From a virus, in IMG/VR virus record IMGVR_UViG_3300036781_000814, positions 1 to 60,411 of that record: a stretch of 60,411 bases of DNA. One strand, written 5' to 3'. Of the stretch, positions 5,812 to 12,508 are shown piece after piece. The position numbers and the translations under genes were made by a program. The notes under the pieces are model-generated. The model saw nothing but the letters and a program-made list of their open reading frames with translations, did no database searches and had not been told where the DNA came from. Positions within the stretch are counted from its first letter, which is position 1; each line of letters opens with the position of its first letter.

Positions 5812-6942
5812 ATGAAAAGAATAAATGGACTTTACGATCGGATCATATCGCTGGAGAACCTCCGGGCGGCTGACACTATTGCCCGAAAAGGTAAGCGTCG
5901 GCAGTACGGGATATACAGGCATGATAGGAACCGGGAATCCAATATTCTGGATCTTCACTCTTCCCTGCAGTCCGAAACTTACCGGACATCACAGTATTCC
6001 ACCTTTAAGGTATTCGAGCCAAAGGAGCGGATAGTATTTCGGCTGCCTTACTATCCCGATCGGATCGTCCACCATGCCATAATGAATGTCCTGGAGCCGG
6101 TGTTCGTTGCATCGTTTACGACTGACACCTATTCCTGCATCAAGGGGCGAGGTATCCATGGCTGTCTTAGGGCAGTCAAAAGAGCGCTTCGGGATGCGCC
6201 GGGGACCAGGTACTGCCTCAAGTTGGATATCACCAAATTTTACCCATCCGTCAATCACAGGATACTAAAGAATCTTCTTCGCCGGAAACTCAAAGACGAG
6301 CGGCTCCTGGCGTTGCTGGACGAGATCATCGATAGTGCTGACGGGCTGCCGATCGGAAACTACCTGAGTCAATATTTCGCCAACTTCTACCTGACCGGTT
6401 TTGACCATTGGCTGAAGGAGACAAAGCGCGTTCGCTATTATTTCCGATACGCTGACGACTTGGTCTTCCTGGCGCCTGACAAGGGATCGCTACACCAGCT
6501 GCTGGCGGACATCCGGGAATATCTCTGGCTAACGCTTAAGCTCCAGGTCAAAGGCAATTACCAGGTTTTCCCTATCGGCAAGAAGAGGGGCAGAGGCCTT
6601 GACTTTATTGGCTATGTATTTTACTCACATCTCCATATCCTACTGAGAAAATCCACTAAAAAGAGGTTCGCACGGTTAGTAGCAAAAAGACCCAATCTCG
6701 CATCGATAGCGTCCTACTACGGATGGGCCTGTCACTGCAATTCAAAAAACCTGCTTAAAACCTTATTGGATGAAAAGTTTTTCAGATTTCGGCATCGAAT
6801 CAAGCCAGGAGGCATTCACAGGAGACAAAATAAAGATCGAGCGCCTATTGAATCTGCCTATCCTGGTGCTCAAATACAAAATCGGGCAGTCAAATTTCAA
6901 AGGCAGATTGCTCACGCTGCAGATAAAGAAGGGAGAAAGTGA
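5812..6942 (+). CDS. DGR-type reverse transcriptase
   Basis: Error-prone reverse transcriptase that would copy the TR into mutagenised cDNA. Counting from ATG 5812 (aaaggga just upstream; the ATG at 5779 adds 11 unlikely residues): RT motifs are LKLDI with Asp139, the DGR signature IGNYLSQ at 181-187 (Ser-Gln where group II intron RTs have Ser-Pro), and catalytic YADD at 213-216. The thumb-like end runs to SYYGWACHCNSKNLLKTLL near residue 318. No maturase, HNH or primase domain is fused. The last ~57 residues are Arg/Gln-rich and overlap the better-looking frame starting at 6770; known DGR RTs are usually shorter, so this tail may come from a small frameshift. A TGA in the third frame overlaps the 6770 ATG (ATGA), as expected of an ancestral stop. 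Confidence 0.95.
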   Translation: MKRINGLYDRIISLENLRAADTIARKGKRRQYGIYRHDRNRESNILDLHSSLQSETYRTSQYSTFKVFEPKERIVFRLPYYPDRIVHHAIMNVLEPVFVASFTTDTYSCIKGRGIHGCLRAVKRALRDAPGTRYCLKLDITKFYPSVNHRILKNLLRRKLKDERLLALLDEIIDSADGLPIGNYLSQYFANFYLTGFDHWLKETKRVRYYFRYADDLVFLAPDKGSLHQLLADIREYLWLTLKLQVKGNYQVFPIGKKRGRGLDFIGYVFYSHLHILLRKSTKKRFARLVAKRPNLASIASYYGWACHCNSKNLLKTLLDEKFFRFRHRIKPGGIHRRQNKDRAPIESAYPGAQIQNRAVKFQRQIAHAADKEGRK

Positions 6943-7060
6943 GCATGTGGTCTTTACTGGTTCCGCTACGCTCATAGAAATGATTGAAAAGGTTCCTGCT
7001 GATGGATTCCCATTCCAGGCAACCATTATAAAGAAGGACGAACGATTCATTTTTACTTAG
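6770..7060 (+). CDS. Putative DGR accessory protein (96 aa)
   Basis: 96-residue alpha/beta protein starting MKSFSDFGIESSQEAFTGDK and ending DERFIFT, with a central VVFTGSATLIEMIEKVPADGFPFQATI. I recall related small proteins downstream of RT genes in Bacteroidota, but cannot name a domain. It lacks the helical-bundle look of the Avd accessory protein of classical DGRs. It overlaps the final part of the RT reading frame by 173 bases; its codon usage and composition favour this frame as the real one. Likely co-translated with the RT. Confidence 0.7.
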   Translation: MKSFSDFGIESSQEAFTGDKIKIERLLNLPILVLKYKIGQSNFKGRLLTLQIKKGESEHVVFTGSATLIEMIEKVPADGFPFQATIIKKDERFIFT

Positions 7061-7084
7061 TTGAAGAACATCGAGATATAGGAA

Positions 7085-7513
7085 ATGCAAAGAAGGTCAG
7101 ACATAGTGAAAGAGTTACTGGAAGGCGCTTACATAATGTATGCCGGCAGCCGGCCGACCTTATACACCGGCAACCAGCAGCCATCTCTGCGACTGACGAA
7201 TGGCACCTATAAGTACTTGCGGAACGTGCTGAAGACCAGCAAAAAGAACAAACGACAGTATATCAGCATCCGGGCGATCCAGCAGCTACGCCGGCATCAC
7301 GGAATAAAGAAAGCCTATAAAAAGTTTCACAATGAAAAAGTTAATCATCAACTCCAAGGATCTGAAAGCCGCCCTGCAGAAGCTCAGCCAGGTAATCGTC
7401 AAAAAACCTGTCATCCCTGCTCTATCCAATATTTATTTGCGGGTCCGGGGCAACGAAGTGGAGTTGATCACGTCCGATCTGGAACTGACCATCAGTTATG
7501 TCTGCAAATGTGA
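7085..7513 (+). CDS. Hypothetical protein, 3' part overlaps dnaN
   Basis: About 80 good residues from ATG 7085 (basic, ends ...RAIQQLRRHHGIKKAYKKFHNEK) and then a stretch that only mirrors the dnaN frame. The overlap with dnaN is 182 bases, unusually long. Either the stop was lost by mutation or the true gene ends close to 7332 after a small indel. Basic character suggests nucleic-acid binding; no family recognised. Confidence 0.45.
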   Translation: MQRRSDIVKELLEGAYIMYAGSRPTLYTGNQQPSLRLTNGTYKYLRNVLKTSKKNKRQYISIRAIQQLRRHHGIKKAYKKFHNEKVNHQLQGSESRPAEAQPGNRQKTCHPCSIQYLFAGPGQRSGVDHVRSGTDHQLCLQM

Positions 7514-8411
7514 GTGCGTCGAGGAGTTCGAGCTGCTGCTGCCTTTCGAATTCGTTTCGAAGCTGGTTGGCCTTCTTCCCCAGCAGCCAATCACCATCTC
7601 TCTCCTTCCTAAGAATAAGGGAGAGATCATAGGCGAGGGAGACATTCACAAGCTGGGTACACTGGATAAGGTGGAAGACTTTCCGAAGATCCCCAACATC
7701 CCCTCCAGGAAAGCCGTTGACCTGGATGCGAGTTTCATGCGGTGGTTAGAACGGGCGATGGAATCGGTAAGTAAGGATAAGCTGCGTCCGGCAATGACAA
7801 AGGCGCTGCTGGAGATCAGCCCGGATGACATAACGATCGTCAGCACCGACGCCCACAGCCTCTTCCGCCATAAGTTTCCCGTTCAGTCGCTGATGACGGA
7901 GCAGATACTGATCTCTCCTAAGATCGCCCTATCCTTGCAAGGGTTTGAAACCACAAAGCTGTCCTGGAATGCGACACATCTTGCGATGAAAGCGGATAAC
8001 GTGACCATTATCGCCACCCGGCATAATGATAAGTTCCCCGATTACCGCGTAGTGATCCCCAACCAGCCGGCCAACCTCGATATCAGCCGCGCGGAACTGA
8101 TCAGCGGGATAAACCGCGTCAGCCTTGTCAGTTCCCAGCAGATTAAATTCCAATTCACCGGCGACGCCCTGGACAAACTGACCTTATATGCGGAGAATGA
8201 GGAAAGGAATTCGGCGGTAGAGGTATCCGTCAGCTATTCCGGCAATACTCCATCGATCGCATTCGCGCCGGAGCTTTTCAAAACCCTGCTTCATCAGATA
8301 CCTTTTTCGGAAATCCGGCTTCATATCGACTCTGCTGTCCGCGGGGTCCTCATCACAGCAGAAGAGGATCCTGATTATCTGGGAATGATTATGCCACTCT
8401 TACTTAACTAA
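7332..8411 (+). CDS. dnaN: DNA polymerase III beta subunit (sliding clamp), phage copy
   Basis: 359 residues, full length for a bacterial beta clamp. It begins MKKLIINSKDLKAALQKLSQ, the normal domain I start, shows the domain pattern SNIYLRVRGNEVELITSDLE, a second-domain region with ISTDAHSLFRH-like turn (VSTDAHSLFRHKF), and the C-terminal signature ..EEDPDYLGMIMPLLLN in the place of the usual MPMRL. It forms a ring that tethers a DNA polymerase. A phage copy next to a PRTRC cassette and DGR implies use of a host polymerase with a phage clamp. Directly followed by the PRTRC E gene with no gap. Confidence 0.85.
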   Translation: MKKLIINSKDLKAALQKLSQVIVKKPVIPALSNIYLRVRGNEVELITSDLELTISYVCKCECVEEFELLLPFEFVSKLVGLLPQQPITISLLPKNKGEIIGEGDIHKLGTLDKVEDFPKIPNIPSRKAVDLDASFMRWLERAMESVSKDKLRPAMTKALLEISPDDITIVSTDAHSLFRHKFPVQSLMTEQILISPKIALSLQGFETTKLSWNATHLAMKADNVTIIATRHNDKFPDYRVVIPNQPANLDISRAELISGINRVSLVSSQQIKFQFTGDALDKLTLYAENEERNSAVEVSVSYSGNTPSIAFAPELFKTLLHQIPFSEIRLHIDSAVRGVLITAEEDPDYLGMIMPLLLN

Positions 8412-8918
8412 ATGAATATGAACTTTTTTACTGACCTGGCTGCCTACGGGCAGGGAATTGACATCAGTCTGCGGATCAAGGGCAAAAATGGGAAGCTGAC
8501 GATCCAGATCGAGCCCCAGCCCGCACATAACTCGACACTTAAGGCCTTGCGTGTTACGGGTAGCCCCGAGGATCTGGACCGGGAGTTTTCCGAAGCGGCC
8601 AAGGCTGCCAGCGTTGTTCCGGAAGGAGTGCAGAATAGCACGGCAGATATGGAAGCTGATGTTGCTTCGGCGGCTCATAAGCCAAAGGAAGAAGGCCGAT
8701 CCTTCCCTACAAAGAAGAATACCGGCAAGAAAAGCAACAAGGCTAAAAAGACGGTGCCGCCAAAGAAGGGAACTCCTCCGGTCTCAAAGACCTCTCCAAC
8801 ACCGGTGGATATGTTCAGTCCTGGCACCCCGGGGGCGGCGGTAGCTGACGAGCCCAACACCGACGACCAGGATGAAGTGGAGGAAGGCGGAGAGACCGAT
8901 GAAACCGAAACCGAATAA
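8412..8918 (+). CDS. PRTRC system protein E
   Basis: 168 residues. N-terminal ~70 residues (MNMNFFTDLAAYGQGIDISLR...GKLTIQIEPQP) match my memory of PRTRC protein E; the remainder is a disordered Lys/Pro-rich then acidic tail (KKSNKAKKTVPPKKGTPP, ending ETDETETE). It begins at the base after the dnaN stop. Biochemical role of PRTRC E is not established. Identification rests on the N-terminal pattern plus the typical neighbours C, F, B and ThiF. Confidence 0.75.
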   Translation: MNMNFFTDLAAYGQGIDISLRIKGKNGKLTIQIEPQPAHNSTLKALRVTGSPEDLDREFSEAAKAASVVPEGVQNSTADMEADVASAAHKPKEEGRSFPTKKNTGKKSNKAKKTVPPKKGTPPVSKTSPTPVDMFSPGTPGAAVADEPNTDDQDEVEEGGETDETETE

Positions 8919-8939
8919 TCACTTTAATATTTTCCTTAT

Positions 8940-9161
8940 ATGCCACTCGAAGTAACCAATCTCAAAAGAGCCTTTTCCTTTAAGAAGGACGGCAAACGCA
9001 TCGATCTAAGCGATCCCAACCCTGAGTTCTCTGTCCAGGAGGTGCTTCAGTTCTATTCCGGACAGCACTCCGAACTGACCACCTGTACCATCGATGGTCC
9101 TAAGATCGAAGGAGATAAGGCCATCTACGAATTTAAGACGACAGTAGGGACAAAGGGATAA
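8940..9161 (+). CDS. PRTRC system protein C
   Basis: 73 residues with the clear PRTRC C pattern: LKRAFSFKKDGKRIDLSDP, then FSVQEVLQFYSGQHSELTTC, and the ending YEFKTTVGTKG. The small all-in-one domain resembles E2/ubiquitin-like partner proteins encoded beside ThiF-type enzymes only by context; its function is unproven. Two bases upstream of the next small gene. Confidence 0.85.
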   Translation: MPLEVTNLKRAFSFKKDGKRIDLSDPNPEFSVQEVLQFYSGQHSELTTCTIDGPKIEGDKAIYEFKTTVGTKG

Positions 9162-9163
9162 TC

Positions 9164-9337
9164 ATGAAACTCAAAGATTTCAAAAAGTCATGCCGAAAAA
9201 AGCTACCAGCAAAAGATCTTCACAGCAAGTTGGGCGCCGCGCTAAAAGGCGAGCTGCGGGACCACCATCTTCACGCAAGAGACCAGTACATGCTCCGCAG
9301 ACTGCCAGCATCGTCGGAGATTCCCTGGCTGCCATGA
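9164..9337 (+). CDS. Small basic protein inside the PRTRC cassette (57 aa)
   Basis: 57-codon frame starting two bases after the PRTRC C stop and ending in TGA that overlaps the ATG of PRTRC F at 9334 (ATGA). The product is basic and helical: MKLKDFKKSCRKKLPAKDLH at the start, WLP at the end. This frame has a better residue mix than the alternative, in which PRTRC F would begin at 9190 with a Lys/Arg/Ser-rich leader. Coupling at both ends supports it. No homologue recognised. Confidence 0.55.
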   Translation: MKLKDFKKSCRKKLPAKDLHSKLGAALKGELRDHHLHARDQYMLRRLPASSEIPWLP

Positions 9338-10329
9338 GGTTCAAACCGAAATCCGGAACGGAAGTGTTTTTTGCCGTAGGCGGCTTGGATGGCGATGATG
9401 CAGAGCGGATCTACGGAGATATCTATAAAGGATACACCCGGTTATACGAGCTTCTCAGGAAAGAAAGGATGGCCTTCGATCCGTTGAAAAAAGGCTTGTC
9501 TTACCCGGTGGCGCTCGGCTGGCTTCTTCGGCAGATCAAAACATTAGTGCCGGCTGAGTTTGATTTCAATATTGACTCGGAAGAAAACGGGTCAGGTTGC
9601 CACCTCACCATTTTCAAGGAATGCTATTGGCCCAATCAATTTCTTGCCCTGGAATGCGGACCCGCATTGCTTAAACTTGGCAAAGTAAACCGTCCCCTGC
9701 AAGCTCTCTTTATGAGTTTTATCCGGACTTTCGGCGGCGCGACATCCATTGACATTTGGACAGCAGGTATGATGGGTAACAGCCTGGAGATGCTCGACGA
9801 TAATATGTTGCAAATGGAAGGCGACCGCGATCCGCAAGACCTCGAGGAGATGGGAATCGAAATTAAGGCGCACCGATCGGGAATTCCATACAAACTTTCA
9901 AAGCAGATCAGAAAAGCTCCCTTAATGAGCCCTGATGAGCTGCAGCGCCGGGCTAAGCGGTATAAGGCCGGCAACCCCATTGCGAATCTTATTCACCAAG
10001 GCGCTGAATTACTCAGAGAGGGATGCAGCCTGATGGATTACACGTACTGGTCCAGTCCTGAAGACATGTACCACAATGCCTGCCTCCTCTTACTCGATCA
10101 GGCATCGTTCGTATGGGAATTCAACACCCATCTGATGAATGAGCATGAAGAATACCTCGACTGTCAGGCGCAAGAAGGTGTTCAGCAGCCTATCGTATCT
10201 GCCACAATCGATCGGGCGACGAAAAGCCTTGATATGAAAGCGCTTTCCAAAAAGGCAGACTGGCCGACGCGTTTGGTGGACTTCTTCAGCCGGGCGTATG
10301 AACTAACCGAAAAATTCAAACAGGCATGA
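9334..10329 (+). CDS. PRTRC system protein F
   Basis: 331 residues from ATG 9334 (an in-frame ATG at 9190 gives 379 residues but its leader looks like the shadow of the 57-codon gene). Key blocks: PLKKGLSYPVALGWLLRQIK, the DFNIDSEENGSGCHLTIFKE segment and a C-terminal helical region. Matches PRTRC F by memory and by order in the cassette. Its stop overlaps the PRTRC B start (ATGA). Function unknown. Confidence 0.75.
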   Translation: MRFKPKSGTEVFFAVGGLDGDDAERIYGDIYKGYTRLYELLRKERMAFDPLKKGLSYPVALGWLLRQIKTLVPAEFDFNIDSEENGSGCHLTIFKECYWPNQFLALECGPALLKLGKVNRPLQALFMSFIRTFGGATSIDIWTAGMMGNSLEMLDDNMLQMEGDRDPQDLEEMGIEIKAHRSGIPYKLSKQIRKAPLMSPDELQRRAKRYKAGNPIANLIHQGAELLREGCSLMDYTYWSSPEDMYHNACLLLLDQASFVWEFNTHLMNEHEEYLDCQAQEGVQQPIVSATIDRATKSLDMKALSKKADWPTRLVDFFSRAYELTEKFKQA

Positions 10330-11051
10330 ACGAGCTTACCGACAACCTCATTAAAGAGTATCATCCCAGACTGGCGATCATCGCACACACCTCTGCCCTG
10401 AATGACTGGCGGGATGTATACCTCGAAAGCCACCCTATAAACGAGGCTGGGCAGATACTGGAAGGAAGACCCCTGAAGCAAGAGACAATCCAGGAAATAG
10501 TAGATGTGTTTTTTGATGAACGGCAGAACGCGGTCGCGGTCAGCGGTATGATCCCCGCCAATGTGCTCCAATTCGAGGTTTTACCCGGCGGCAGATACTC
10601 TCTGATGTGGTACCGCCCGGCAGAACGCCGCCGGATCTATTTTTCAGAGTCTCTTAATATTCCATCCGGTGAGGCCTGGATGCCTCCGATGATCTATCAT
10701 ACGAAGGACAGCCGGGGACTGGCGATGTATGCATTGGCAAACGACGACCGCCCTGCCGAATCAACCCGGTTATTTAGAGCGCCATTCCATAACATCTATG
10801 ACGATGGTGACGTCTGCCTGGGAAATGCGCAGGTAAAGAAGCCGTCTCAGAAGACCTACGCATCCCTTATGAAATATTGGGAAGATCTCTTTTGGCTGAG
10901 CGAGTTTACTCACCTCAATGGCACCGCCAATCCTACAAAAAGTAACCTCGCGTTGCTTTGGCCAAAGCTGGTGAAAAATAAGAAGCTGACCTGGTCGCAG
11001 TTGGATGAGCTCAAGCCCTATAAAAAACAAACCGTAAAAGACTTAATATGA
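10326..11051 (+). CDS. PRTRC system protein B
   Basis: 241 residues. Central block ISGMIPANVLQFEVLPGGRY-like (SGMIPANVLQFE) followed by LMWYRPAERRRIYFSESLNI and PPMIYHTKDSRGLAMYALA are the PRTRC B hallmarks; the later PFHNIYDDGDVCLGNA carries the single conserved Cys. PRTRC B has an overall prokaryotic E2-like look, which would fit pairing with the ThiF/E1-like enzyme encoded next, but this is inference. Overlaps both neighbours by four bases. Confidence 0.8.
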   Translation: MNELTDNLIKEYHPRLAIIAHTSALNDWRDVYLESHPINEAGQILEGRPLKQETIQEIVDVFFDERQNAVAVSGMIPANVLQFEVLPGGRYSLMWYRPAERRRIYFSESLNIPSGEAWMPPMIYHTKDSRGLAMYALANDDRPAESTRLFRAPFHNIYDDGDVCLGNAQVKKPSQKTYASLMKYWEDLFWLSEFTHLNGTANPTKSNLALLWPKLVKNKKLTWSQLDELKPYKKQTVKDLI

Positions 11052-11809
11052 TCGTTCACTATACCGAGAAATATCTGCTGAACCCCGTCCATAGGATCAC
11101 CGTCAACCTGGTGGGCCTCGGCGGCACCGGATCACAGATGCTGACCTGCCTGGCCCGGCTCAACGAAACCCTCAAGGCCTTGGGTCATCCGGGACTTCAC
11201 CTGAAGGCCTGGGATCCGGATACGGTAACCTCCGCGAACCTGGGCCGCCAACTCTTTTCTCCGGCAGATCTTAACCAGTCGAAGGCCATAGTGCTGACTT
11301 CCCGTATAAACAGGTTCATGGGCCTGGATTGGGAGGCTCATCCCCGGGAGTACAACGGAGGCGAACCCGCCAATATCCTGATCACCTGCATCGATACTGC
11401 CGCCGGGCGAGTTGCGCTTTCGGAACATGTCGTTGAACGCAAAACTGTAGAGGTAATAAAAAGACCCTATTACTGGCTGGATCTTGGCAACCTGCAGAAG
11501 ACCGGTCAGGCCATACTCGGAACTGTCAATAACATATCGCAGCCGAAAAGCGATGAACACACCACCCGGGCGACATTGCCCAATGTGGTCAAATTCTTCC
11601 CGCGGCTCAGGAAAATTAAAGAGGAGCAGCAGGGCCCCAGCTGCTCCCTGGCAGAAGCCATCAGAAAGCAGGATCTGTTCATCAATAGTGCGCTGGCGCA
11701 ATTCGGTGCCACTCTTCTTTGGAAGTTGTTCCGGGAGGGAATGATTCGGCACCATGGCTTCTATCTGAACCTTGATACTCTGCAGACCAATCCTATACCT
11801 ATTAAGTAA
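11048..11809 (+). CDS. PRTRC system ThiF-family (E1-like) adenylating protein
   Basis: 253 residues with a Rossmann-type nucleotide site: GLGGTG at residues 23-28, acidic DPD at 56-58 and N64-LGRQ for ribose and phosphate contact. ThiF/MoeB/E1 enzymes adenylate the C-terminus of a ubiquitin-like protein. A Cys (Cys201 region, GPSCSL) could be the transthiolation residue but is not in a canonical position. No ubiquitin-like partner ending in Gly-Gly is visible nearby. Final gene of the cassette; PRTRC A, D and ParB are absent. Confidence 0.85.
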   Translation: MIVHYTEKYLLNPVHRITVNLVGLGGTGSQMLTCLARLNETLKALGHPGLHLKAWDPDTVTSANLGRQLFSPADLNQSKAIVLTSRINRFMGLDWEAHPREYNGGEPANILITCIDTAAGRVALSEHVVERKTVEVIKRPYYWLDLGNLQKTGQAILGTVNNISQPKSDEHTTRATLPNVVKFFPRLRKIKEEQQGPSCSLAEAIRKQDLFINSALAQFGATLLWKLFREGMIRHHGFYLNLDTLQTNPIPIK

Positions 11810-11834
11810 CCAATCACTCTAAATAAGACCAAAG

Positions 11835-12242
11835 ATGAAACTGAAGTATTTCTCAGAACAAACGATGCCCCGGAATATGGGGGGGGGGAAATCGTGCATT
11901 CCCCGGGTCAATTTTGGCAACAAAGGCGCCGTTGCCTTCAATAAGGAAGCCGGTAAGTTGCTTGGCTTCAAAGTCGGCGACAAAATATCTCTCGGCCAGG
12001 ACGAGGAGGATCCGGAAAACTGGTACTTCTTCCTCGACAAGGACAACGGGTTCGCGGTACGCCAATATAAGGACGGCGCCTGGCTCTTTAATCACGCGGC
12101 CCTGGTTTCAGCCTTCGTGGAGTCGAAAGGTTTTGATGCCGGCAAAACCATAAAAGCGTTGATCGCTGGCCAACCAACGATCATGAAAGGCGACAAAGCC
12201 CAGACGAAGTACTGGGGTATCCTGGTCCGGCCGAGCATATAG
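11835..12242 (+). CDS. Hypothetical protein with G10 tract near the start (135 aa)
   Basis: 135-residue alpha/beta protein (KEAGKLLGFKVGDKISLGQD, then EDPENWYFFLDKDNGFAVRQY), no recognised domain. Codons 15-18 are ATG GGG GGG GGG, a run of ten G residues at 11879-11888. Slippage in the run would frameshift the gene, so expression could switch on and off; it could also be a sequencing artefact. The next ATG after the run is far downstream, so loss of frame would abolish the product. Confidence 0.6.
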   Translation: MKLKYFSEQTMPRNMGGGKSCIPRVNFGNKGAVAFNKEAGKLLGFKVGDKISLGQDEEDPENWYFFLDKDNGFAVRQYKDGAWLFNHAALVSAFVESKGFDAGKTIKALIAGQPTIMKGDKAQTKYWGILVRPSI

Positions 12243-12260
12243 TTTAAAACACCTTTCTAT

Positions 12261-12464
12261 ATGACCGACTATTATTTATTAACCCAGCTGGTCGAGAAGA
12301 CCAGGAAGTTGAGAGAGGCGCAGGAGGCTTACATCAAACAGCCTGGTGATCCGAAAACGGATCAGTTGAAAAAGGCCCATTGGGCAGAGCGAAAGCGGCG
12401 GGAGGAGGATGTAGATCGTCTTCTTCCGCTGATCAAGACCGCCCGACCGGAGCTATTTTGTTGA
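12261..12464 (+). CDS. Hypothetical helical protein (67 aa)
   Basis: 67 residues, almost wholly helical and charged (VEKTRKLREAQEAYIKQPGD then KKAHWAERKRREEDVDRLL), possibly a coiled coil. No homologue recognised. 18 bases after the preceding gene. Confidence 0.5.
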   Translation: MTDYYLLTQLVEKTRKLREAQEAYIKQPGDPKTDQLKKAHWAERKRREEDVDRLLPLIKTARPELFC

Positions 12465-12508
12465 CGCCTTAGTTTTTAATCCGTACCCGCCAATCCTAAA
12501 AAGCCGTT

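Noticed and set aside
5779-6942. Retron or group II intron reverse transcriptase
   Set aside because: The signature is IGxxxSQ, not the intron SP type; there is no maturase domain or intron RNA, no retron ncRNA, and the template/variable repeat pair with adenine-only changes identifies a DGR.
11132-11755. 207-codon minus-strand frame
   Set aside because: Antisense to the ThiF-family gene, which has clear motifs; biased composition of a shadow frame.
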